Part shown: piece by piece, positions 22,001 through 34,000 of the stretch
Position numbering within the stretch: position 1 is the first letter of the stretch
Layout: each line of letters starts with the position of its first letter
Assembly (NCBI RefSeq): GCF_914767665.1
Contig: NC_059501.1
Coordinates: forward strand, 22,234,501 to 22,298,500
Reading direction: 5' to 3'
From: Harmonia axyridis
Taxonomy: Eukaryota > Arthropoda > Insecta > Coleoptera > Coccinellidae
DNA: 64,000 bases
Made by a program: the position numbers and the translations under genes
The notes under the pieces: generated by a model
Told to the model about the DNA's origin: nothing
Database searches by the model: none
The model's input: only the letters and a program-made list of their open reading frames with translations

Positions 22001-25000
22001 TCTTCTCATGGTGGAAGCCTTCCATGCAAACATAGTATTTCCAAACAAAGAGGAAACAGTGTTGAATAAGTTAACTGAAGATGGTCATGTGTTGCACCAA
22101 GAAACATACGTAGGAGGTCACGTGGAAGCGTTAGAATCTGGAGTGTTTCGTGCAGATATACCTTGCAGATTCAAACTGGTGCCCGATGCAATAGATACTC
22201 TTATACAGAAAGTAACACATACCCTTCAGCACGCAATTGAAGTAGAGGAAGGCGTTGCGATTGAGAAAGTATTGAATTTAGACGAAGTGAAAAATGAAAT
22301 TGTAAATAAGCTCACAGCCTTGAAGGTAAAAAATGTTTTTTTTTTGATAAGTTTACTAGCATTCAAAATACATTGTATTCTATAAGCTAATTAGTTAGCA
22401 CAGGCTTCAATACACCCCATTCAGTTCTCTTTTAATGAAGAGTCCTCATGTGAGGTCAATTGGCCAGGTTCTCTGGAGTCTTCCGCTGTTTTGCACAGCT
22501 GGTGTTAAAAAATGGTCTTTGAATCAGAATAGTAACATTTTGAACTTCTTCTTTTGAAAACCCATCTACATTTTTGCTGTATTTAATCTAGTCCTGGGGA
22601 TTTGTTCTTTAGTATCCGTATTTACTCAACAATTGGTTCTATTTCAACAATATTTCAAGGTTGTCATGCATCTTTATTTATTTATTTATTTATTCCTGAC
22701 CCTTAAACAGCTGAAAGCTGGTATCAGAGCCTACATTTACATTATATCTCTCATAAACAACAACATTTCTTAAATATAATTCATATCAGCCTTGTAAAAA
22801 AAAAAAAATATATCTATCCCTGGAGATCCAGACAGGAATATCGTAGGGGACAAAATTGTCAGCAAAATGTTGAGCAAACAGACTGCGCTCTCCATGGGCA
22901 AGTTAGTTATTGGGGTTTGTTTCCTCATTGGTGGATCTGTTTAAATTGACCTCAATTTCGATTTTACATGTCTCCATATCGAATTAGTGATTGAGGTTCA
23001 GTATATGTATAGTCTTGTGTTGCATTATCTTTTGACTTTCTGAATTTTTTTCAAACTATTACATAAGCGGTTAACGGTAATTTTGTCACTGGGGTACGAC
23101 TTTCCTGTTATTTGTATTTGTCCTTTCTTTTCTCAGTTAGCAGTTGTCTGATCTCAATTGGAAAATTGGAGAAATTATCTTGAGGTCTTTATTCCGCTTG
23201 TTGAGTAGCTGTTTGGAGTGTCGAATCGAAAAGAACTTATTCGTTTGTTACCTGACTCTTATCTTCAGGTATTCTGCGGGACATCTCCAAGTTTATATTT
23301 TCAGTTATTAACCTCCAATCAGTTCGATATTGTGCAGTTTGGGTATTTTCTTGATCAGTGTTGAAATGGTGCTAATTGTTGCAATAATAGGTGTATGGTC
23401 AGATGAAAGATTGTTACTAGAAGCTGTCTTCATATACAAATGATATACAATTGCATACAAATAAATCCAAGAGATCAGTTATCTTTATCGGAATTTTCCA
23501 TTTCTGTCGAACAATCCGGCAAAGAAAACCTTCAACATTATACCTGTGAAAATTTAATTAATGTAATTAGATACATAGAATTTTTGATTTATTATTTCAG
23601 GAGCGTCCAATGAGGCTGGAGAGACCCTTGATTTATCACTTAGATGTTGGTGCCATGTACCCAAATATTATTTTAACAAATAGGCTCCAACCATGTGCTA
23701 TGGTCAATGAAACAATTTGTGCAGCTTGTGACTTCAACAAACCTAATGCTAAATGTCAGAGAAATATGGCTTGGATGAGTCGAGCTGAATATAGTAAGTT
23801 GAATAATTCTGAATATTACCTTTTTCCAAACTATAACCTCCAAACACTGTAAGGTATATTGGGTTATGAATTATACAGGGTATTTTCAAAGGTGAGTATT
23901 TTTTTTTGACAGAAAGTAGAATTCGTCAAAATAAGTAATTTCTACATAATTTCTAAATAATTTCACCAAAAATCACCTACATATATGAAACATGCAAAAT
24001 GGAAATATCTATCCCTGTAGCCCAATAGCTAAATTTTGGTTACAGCTCTTAAGTTTTTTGAGCTTTCCTAAGAATCACATGATTAGGTTTTAGCAAACTG
24101 TATACTTTGAATAACTTGGATCTAATTTATGGGTGACTTTTTTAAATTCGTTATTTTCAATCTTTCATATCGTCGGCTAAGAGTGTAAATCTTCTATGTC
24201 CATAATGAACAATTTTACAGGAGACCAAAAAAACCGTACAGTACAGTGTTATAATAATAATAATAAGAGAGTTTATTCATGAAAATACATTCAGTAGAGT
24301 TTATTGAATGTATTTTCATGAATAAACTCTCTTATTACTATTATTATAACACTGTACTGTACGGTTTTTTTGGTCTCCTGTAAAATTGTTCATTATGGAC
24401 ATAGCAGATTTACACTCTTAGCTGACGATATGACTATTTTCAAAGGTTAATTTTTTTCTGAAGGTAGATTTCATCAGAATAATAGATTTCAAGAAAAAAA
24501 TCCAATAAAACTCATGAAAAGATAATCAAATTTTCTGAAAATGTTCATTTCAAAACTGAAGCCATTAGGTCAGCATTCGAATTTATCATCTTGTTTATTG
24601 CGAGATGAACACTAATTCTCTCAATTTACATTTGGTTTAAAGTGACATTCTGCTGAAAATAACTCATTATCTAGGGTTCTATTAGAGTAATCATCATAAT
24701 AAAGATGATTTTTCAAATTAGTAATTTTACATGTTTTTTTTATAGGCGATTCTTGGTGGAAAATATTGTTTTGATGAACTCTATCACTCATTCATTGGAG
24801 CATGAATGAACAAGCATTCAAAAGCTACTGGCTTCATGTCAGTGTTCCTAGCATTATAGTAGTATGCCATTCGTGTAGTGATACAATTAACATTAACTAT
24901 TATTTTAATATAGTGCCTGCTACAAGAAATGAATACCAAAGAATACAACAGCAGTTAGAAACAGAAAAATTCCCGTCCATAGTTCCTGGAGGTCCCAAAA

Positions 25001-28000
25001 GAGCATTTCATCAATTGTCTAAACAAGAGCAAGCCGATTTGGAGAAAAAGAGACTTTTAATATATTGTAGAAAAGTCTACAAAAAGCAGAAAGTCACTAG
25101 AGTGGAAGAAAAAACCACTACTATTTGCCAAAAAGAAAATTCTTTCTATGTTGATACCGTAAGAGCTTTCAGAGACAGAAGGTAAGATTTAATATATGAA
25201 ATTTCATCAAGCATGCATTTTATCTGCTGTTTTCAGGTATGAGTACAAAGGTTTATCGAAGAAGGCGAAGGCTGCTGTCTCTGCTGCTATTAAAGGTGGA
25301 AATGCTTCAGAAATTAAATCTGCAAAAAACAGAGAAGTTTTATATGATTCATTACAATTAGCTCACAAATGTATATTGAATTCATTTTATGGATATGTAA
25401 TGAGAAGAGGGTACATGATTTCTAAAATAAACACTGCAAATTATTATTAATGTAAAATTTCAGGGCCCGCTGGCATAGTATGGAAATGGCAGGAATTGTA
25501 TGTTACACAGGCGCACACATAATTATGAGAGCAAGAGAAATCATTGAAAGGGTAGGAAGACCGCTAGAATTAGATACTGATGGTATTTGGTGTGTACTTC
25601 CAGCATCATTCCCAGAAAATTTGGTGGTGCACACAAATGATGAAAAAAAGAAAAAACTCATCATTTCTTACCCGAATGCCGTTTTGAATTCGATGGTGAA
25701 GGAATATTTCACCAACGACCAGTATCACGAGTTAGTTGATCCTTCCACAATGGAATATAAGTTGAGAGAAGAAAATTCCATTTTCTTTGAAGTTGATGGA
25801 CCTTACAAAGCCATGGTGCTGCCAGCTTCAAAAGAGGAAGGAAAGAAATTGAAGAAACGTTATGCAGTTTTCAATTTTGATGGTTCATTAGCTGAATTAA
25901 AAGGGTGTGTACTAGATATTACAATTTTAATTTTATCTACAGAAAAAAAATATATATTTCCTCCCAGAAGCTAGTTTAGTTTGCAGAATCATAGGTCAAT
26001 TAGTTTCCTATTTTTTGGTAGGTGTTGTTTTCAATTTAGCTTTTTGCCTAGATATAAGCCCAAGTTTGGAGATGTTTACGATGAGTATTATTTTCATTAA
26101 TGAATCATTTGAATTTATCCTTATTCAGTTCAATCTTAAAAATAATTTTCTTTCAGATTCGAAATAAAAAGAAGAGGAGAGCTCCAATTAATTAAAAATT
26201 TTCAATCCTCAGTTTTCGAAGCTTTCCTAAAAGGTGATACTTTGGAAACCTGCTATGCGTCTGTTGCACAAGTTGCCGATTATTGGTTAGATGTGCTGTT
26301 TTCTCATGGTAGGAACATGCCAGATAGTGAACTTTTCGATCTCATCTCTGAAAATAGATCGATGTCCAAGAAATTAGAGGAATATGGAACACAAAAAAGT
26401 ACTTCGATTAGTACTGCCAAAAGGTTGGCAGAGTTCTTAGGAGACCAAATGGTTAAAGATGCCGGGTTAGCTTGTAAATATATAATTTCAAAAAAACCAA
26501 ATGGAGCTCCTGTAACTGAAAGGTGAGTCATATAAAGTTTGAAATATACAAAGTGATATTAGGCCGTTTACGCACTATGCAGTTGGCTGCATTGGGACTG
26601 TTCGTCTTGCTGATCGCAACACGGTTGTAATTGAATTGCAAAATAAATCATTGATAATCAGCATTCTTGAGGTTTCGAAGTATATTTCTTTTTATTTTCA
26701 TTTAGATGAAATATTGTGTTCTAGGGCTATACCTCTAGCTATATTCCAAGCTGAAGATAGCGTTCAAAAGCACTACCTTAGAAAATGGCTCAAAGATAGC
26801 TCTATAGATACAGTTGACATCCGTGACATTTTGGATTGGGGTTATTATATAGAACGTTTAGGAGGCGCCATTCAAAAAATTATCACTATTCCAGCAGCTA
26901 TGCAAGGAGTAAGTAAAACTTTTATCATTATTATTTTATGAACAAACATAACAAAAATCGGTGAAATCAATTCTTAAGACAAAATTAATTTTGTTGTAAG
27001 AATGAGAAAATCAGTTTCAGTGGGTGATTCTGTGCCTTAATTTTTTTTGGGAAGAGAAATATAGGTAAATATTCATAAGCAACGTTTGATGGTGTAAAAT
27101 ATGTTGATGAGTTTTGGAGGTTAGGTTAGGTTAGGTTAGTTTGAGTACTGAAACCCCCATGTAGATGTTTCTTGTATCAGATAATGTTCAAATATTGCGT
27201 CTGCGCCGTTTGATACGTTTTAAGAGAATACAGAAGAGTTTACAATACTTGTTTGTTTTTACTTTTTTTTTCACTCTTGAGATAAACCCTGTTTTATGGT
27301 TTTGAAATATTTCATTGGTAATTATTATTATTATGGTATTAGGTCCCCAATCCTGTTCCAAGAGTTAGACATCCTGATTGGCTGCATAAGAAAATGTTGG
27401 AAAAAAACGATAACTTCAAACAGCGAAGAATAAATGAGATTTTCTCAGTTGCACCAAAATCTAATACAGTCGATGATGTCGAAGATTTTGGAAAAATGAA
27501 AGCTCCTCTTCAGAGAACTGTTGCTGTTGTAACCAAAAGAAAGAGACAGAGAGAAACAGAATATGATGAAGAAGAATTGAATAAAACTTGGAGGGAAGTT
27601 TTGGGAAATCCCCCCAAATTCGGTAATACGATGGTAGGATAAACATTTTTGTCTTAATCTGGAGAAATATCATGTTGTTAATTTAAGGGAGAAAGAAGAG
27701 CTTGGTTAGCTTTCCAAAAGAAAAAGTGGGCATTCCAGGCTTTCCAAAGAGATAATGGCCAGCAGTCAAAAAGAATTAAATCAGCAGCTAATACAGCCCT
27801 GAGATCAGGGGTGAATATTCATAGTTTCATACAAAGAGCTCAAAGAAAACTATACAATCTATCTTGGCAAATTGTGCAAGTAATTGAAACAAACACGCCA
27901 GGAGAATTTAAATTATGGGCTTTGGTAAATAGATATTCAAAATCTGAAATTTTTCGAAACTTATTCGCTTCATTCTAGGTTGAAAATGAATTGCATTTAC

Positions 28001-31000
28001 TCAAAATGAGAGTTCCAAAAATTTATTATGTTAATTTGAGAAAACCGAAAGTTGCGGAAGAAGGAGACCTTTTTAAAAAATGTACCCGAATTCTTCCAAG
28101 ATCTAGGCCAGTATATAATTTGTATAGGTATTCAGTACCTGAAGAATTGTATAGAAAGCATGAAAAGTAAGTAACTTGTCATTTAACAGCTGCTAGGGGT
28201 ACTTCGACACTTCACATGACTGCAATAGGCTTCTGATTGGTCATCACTACTTCAAATTAGTGTAACTTATCCAATTGGTTAAGCGTATGCGTTATTTGTT
28301 GGAACATGATCCCCTAGCAACCGATTAGACCATAAAGTGCTAATACTACTTTCTCAACTGAGACAACATTCTAGATAAAAGTAGAACATTTAACAATATC
28401 TCGAATATTTCAATCAATTTTGGTTGAATATTTCCAAAAATAAATAATTTGAAAAAAAAAATTTTTAACTTCTTGAAATTTTCCGTTCACTTTTTGCAAT
28501 ATGTACCTACAATCAATAAGTCATGTATTTTTTCTTCTACTAATCCTGAAATCAGGCTTCCATTTTTGTAATGTTATAATTCCTAACTATTGAAAATGCC
28601 AATGATTATTACTACATTACCATTACTATTACAGGGTGTTCTTATCTTATCAATTCAGTAAACTTTATTTCCAACAATAAATAGTTTTTGAACCTTATTC
28701 AAATTTTATGAATTTACTTCCAGAGATGTAATCTTGGATTTATCGGATCCAAATGTTGAAGGACTATACGAAACACAAGTTCCATCGATGTTTAGGGTTC
28801 TTACTCAAATTGGAGCAGTTTGTAAACTGAGAAGAGGAATCATTAATACAGATGTTTTTGATTTAGAAGACCTCGATATGCTAAATACCTCAAAGGGTGC
28901 TTATTTACCCAAGGATTCCTTGAAACATATCTATTTTTATCAGCATAGACATCCTACCAAAAAGCAACAAATATTTGGGTTATTCATCTCGCCCCTTAAA
29001 AAAGCATTAACTATAGTTGTTGACACCGTAAGAACGAATTTGATGCCGAATATGAATAATTTGTATGAGGCTGAAAGAATAGTGAAGTAAGATTTATATC
29101 AGACGTTTGATTTGGTGTTTTGATATACTTTTTACAGGCAGGATAAAAATCCGAATGATGACCATCTTCCACCCACTGGGATTCAGTTCGAAGTTAGGGT
29201 AGAAACAGACTTGAATGTAGTTTATAAATTACTGCATAAAGCATTACAAGGTTATAAGGATGAGAAACGTGGACCAACTTTGCTTGCCATCCAATCTACA
29301 ACTAGTATTAGTACTCTTTGCACTAGCATTCCTGCTCTATCAGAATTTCCACAATGTCAAATACATATACAGGTAAGTTTTCACAAAATTTTATAGTGTT
29401 TTTATTCCCTGTCACTATCATTGTTTCATCTTTAGGTAAATCGTTGGATCTTTTTTCTACCCAATTTTTTTTCTCAGTTTGATAAGTTTTCGTTTTTTCT
29501 ATGGATTGTTGTAATTTTCTATATTTTGCTATCTCCTGCTTTTTTTTTCACTTATTTGGATTTGACTAGAAATTTGTTGTTGTGATGAAAAATTCATTCA
29601 CAGGTTTTGTCTTTTCTACTCATTTTTTCATTTTTTCTACTAACATTTTCATTGCTTCTACCTACAAAATTACATCAGCAATCTTAAATTTAAGATGGAT
29701 TTTTCGTTTATTATTATTTCATCATTATTAAAAATGACGAAAAAAAAATGAAACCTAAACTCTGCGTAAGTTTCGTTGTACCAACTTCTTTATCATAAAA
29801 ATTTTCTCTAAATTATATTATAAATGTTGTGTTCTTTACTTATCTTGTTTATTTTGTTACATCCAATATTGAAACAGAATTTACTATTTAACAAATTTAA
29901 CTCTTGTTACTGGTAAACATTTCTTTTTGGATTATTCCAAAGATTTAATATTGAATACAATAAGTCAACAACTATCCGCATACCAAATATACATATAGAA
30001 GAAACATCGGTAGAATTTGTGTCATTCTTTCTTAATTTGTTTCTCACCAAAACCTGAAGAACTTCTCAGATCTATGAATTTTAGGATTTAGATGATCTTT
30101 ACAATGTACTAGAATGGCAGAAAGTAGGTGCTAAAGCCTTAATTCGAAATTACCTCAACAGTGAAAGAGTCATTGAATTAATGACAGAACAATGCAGATA
30201 CTTTTTATTACCCATAGGGAATATGCCTGCAGATCCAGCAATATTCGGCTCTGATTTATTTTATGCAAGGCATCTTATGCATCATAATCACTTACTTTGG
30301 TGTTCACCTTCAGATAAACCTGACTTGGGAGGTAGTCAAGAGAATGATGCAAGGTAGGAAAGATAATACATTGGTCATAAGTTAGATATACAAAAAAAAG
30401 AGGGGTGATTACTTGGATGATTTCAAGTAAAAAGTCCCATAAACATGGGTTTATGAAAGCTTCATTTTCAAGAAGTTTGAATTTATTCGTCATAACATAA
30501 CATGCAAGATATTCAGCTGAAATTTGGCAAAGATAATGAAATGATTCTTTTTTTCTCAAAGAACTCATTTGTAGTAAATCATTGGCAGTTTGAAAAATCG
30601 AAATTTGCAAAAAAATTCTAAGCTCTGGCATATTTAGATAAATTCATTGATCTATTATTAGTTTTGCTAGATCAAAATAAACTCGTATGTTTTTAATTGT
30701 GAAAGTATTTTCAGAACTTCAATACCCATCTAAACATAGCGAATTTTACGATTCCTGAAATGGCTGACATGAATTTCATTTATGATCTTGCTCTTGTAAA
30801 TGCAAAAGAAGCTATAAGAATAGAGTGGTATTTGGTCATTGAGTATTCAAAGTGTGCAGGCTCTCCTGTCTCGAGACTTCATTTTTGTTGGTGATATCTT
30901 AGTAGCATCAACTTATTACTACAGATTGAGAAAAAACAAAAAAAAAGTAAACTTTGAAAATATTCTTTAAAATCTTGTTTTTGGAAAATGAAGCATTTGC

Positions 31001-34000
31001 CAAGCTATGGTCATGAGACTTTTTCTTGATAAACAATCACAAATCAATCAAGGGTCTACATTACACTTTTGACATAAGAGACATTGTCTGTTTTCAGACT
31101 TCTCGCAGATAATCAAGAAACGTCCAGTGAAGTTTGCAATAAGCCTGGATGGTTTTCAACCATGTGTATTGAGCTCGATATTGATGGTTTGGCAATAAAT
31201 ACTCTGCTACAAGCGCATCATGTAACAGATATAGAAGGTACATCTTCAGTCAATGCGTTTGATGCAGTCAATGCAGCATCTTTGGATGATCTAGTTGGAG
31301 GACACCAAAATAGCTACGATGAAACTAGTAGGTGTGCCGAAGCTTTCAAGATTTTGAGAGGAATGGCTATATTGTGGATGAGAGATATATCAATGTATAA
31401 AAATGTTTATGCAGATTTTCAAGTTATTCACTTTTATAGGTAAACAACACAATGCTAAATACACTGGAGAAGATATTAACAACTTATTTTCAGATGGTTA
31501 AGATCACCTAAAGCTCTTCTTCACGACCCAGCATTATTAAGAACTCTACAGAACTTAATGAAAAAGCTATTTCTTCAACTTGTTGCTGAATTGAAGAGAT
31601 TGGGTTGTACAATAATATATGCTAATTTCAATAAAATAGTTATTTGTACCAAAAAAAGAAATGTTGAAGATGCAGTGGGAAATATTGAATTTGTGGTTGC
31701 TTCAATAAGGAATAAAGAATTATTTCATTCACTTGAAATAACATTTAGGTAATGTATTATCATTTAGTCTTCATCTTCTTTAAGTACCTCTTTTAGAGAA
31801 AATTGGCCATAACCATGCCAAATTCGTTCCTCTTTTGTGGCTGTGGACTAAATTTAGACATTCATCCCTGTCCAGTCCCTTATATTCTTCATCCAGGAGT
31901 GTTTTCTCCTTCCTGGTCCTCATTGTCCCTTTATTTTGCCCTTTATGTTAATTTAGTTACACAATTTATACAGTTTTAGGAATTTTCGAATGTTCCTTTG
32001 ATTGGTTATCAATATTTTGTCATTTTTCAAAATTGTATTTCAAGACAAAAATGGTATATATCATAAAGATCATATTGTGAAGGAGATGGCACAATGATGT
32101 CAATTTTTATAATTATATTTTTATTATTTTCTGTATGAGTTTCGTATCGAATATTTTTGGAGAGAAAAAAAATACAACACTGTTTCACACATTGAAAATT
32201 TTTTTTAAATTCTCATTCAACAAATTTGATCTCTTGACTTTGTCCTGCACTTGGTTTTCGTTTATAAAAAAAAATGGAGATACCTTAAAATAGTAATTTA
32301 CGTAACAAGTCCGGAAAATAGGGTTTTTTTGGACGAATAGACAAAATTCCAGAACGAGCGTAAGCGAGTCAGATTTTATTAAAACTGACGAAATTCAATC
32401 CAGTGAAAATACGAGCCTTGAAAAAGAATCACACAAAATTCGAAACGTTGTTAGCGATGTATTAATGAGAGATTAAATTGAATTCCTCTAATTTTTATTT
32501 AGCTATTGTAAATAAGTACTTTTTCATTTAGGCAATGCTGGGAACATCTTGTTTGGCTAGATACTGCAAATTATGCTGGAATACAAGGAAAATTATGTGA
32601 GAATTTACAAAATGATGATGTTGAAAATTCGGAAAATGCTGAAAATGAAGAAGAAGAGGAAGAAGGGGTAACTTATATTATTAGATACAGGAAACAACAT
32701 AAAGATTTCAGTTTGCAGGGAACAACTTTAACTTCTTAATTGCTGCATCACTTCCACATTAAATGAATAATGAAAAAATCTATAGTTTTGTCTTGCACAT
32801 CAACTCAAGTTTGAAGATTTGAAAATGATAAAAATTTCTTCAAACAAATTGTTATTCTGGAAACTTGTCAACTTTTTTAATTTTGATTCATTTTCATTCC
32901 TAGATTTTCCTTATCCAAATTAAAAAAAGCTGAAAGGTGGATGTAATTAGAGAAAAGTTACATTCCTGCAAATGAACCTATCCCTCCATGCCAAGTGTTA
33001 ATAAATGAATTTTTTTTTTTTCAGGCTGTAGTTATGATGAATTGGAATATTGCCGAACAACTTCCTGAAAAAGCTGGTTGTAGAGAAAGTTTCAAAACAG
33101 TCGTAGCAGGTTATATAGATGCCATCTATCAAAGATTGAAATCAAGCAATAATACCACTATGGTAGCACCTGTGTTCAGTCAACCTTACAATGGGTTATC
33201 TGCCCATGAAGATGTAGCAAATTACGCCAAAGACTTGATCAACAATGAAATAAGCCAATCTCTTTTTAAGCAAGTATCATGGTTTTTCTGAAACAATTTA
33301 TTTTTAGCCCACATTAATTGCGCAGGCTGGTTCAGATTTAATGCCTAATAATAGGATCTCCGGAAGGGTTTTTTTTTCAAGAATTGAAAGCAACTGAAAA
33401 CCGCATACATATCCATATTTTTCTACGAATTATTAACGAGAATTGGAAATTACACATTTTCATCACTCACCTAAACTTCCACATTTTTATGCTATCGCTT
33501 TGATCTCTCATTTTGAGGAGTTAATTTTCACATAAAATCTACTGAATATACTGAAAATATCTGGTTTAAAGAAAATTTTGAGTTATTATATAAAATTAAA
33601 TTTTTTCAAATTCAAATTTTTTCATTAATTTCTTCCGAAAGCTCTTATATTCGTAATGAGTATTGGGGCAAAAAAATTCTTCTGTCTCGATTTCAAGATT
33701 TTCACTTGCAATATTTCATACCATTCCATATAACTCAATCTGTGTAACAGCCGCAAATTCTAAAATTATTTTCTGATTTAATTGCATTTCTGCTTTTCTA
33801 GATACATAATATTCACTGGGCATGAGCAATATAAATTTCAGCATGCGTACAGTGCACAGCGATTCAATTTTTGGATTCTATTCAGTCCAAAACTCAAACT
33901 GTGAAAATTTCAACAGATTTTTCCTCAAGCGATTCCCAATGTTTATATTGAATATAATGATCAGAAAACTTTGGTAATTTGGTAAAAAAAAAAAAAAAAA

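Noticed and set aside
27119..27139. A true chromosome end at the TTAGG run
   Set aside because: Only four units, inside an intron with continuous POLE exons on both sides.
33274..33275. GT donor after TTTAAGCAA as the end of POLE exon 24
   Set aside because: It ends in phase 0 and makes exon 25 read out of frame; the GC donor four bases earlier restores the conserved frame.
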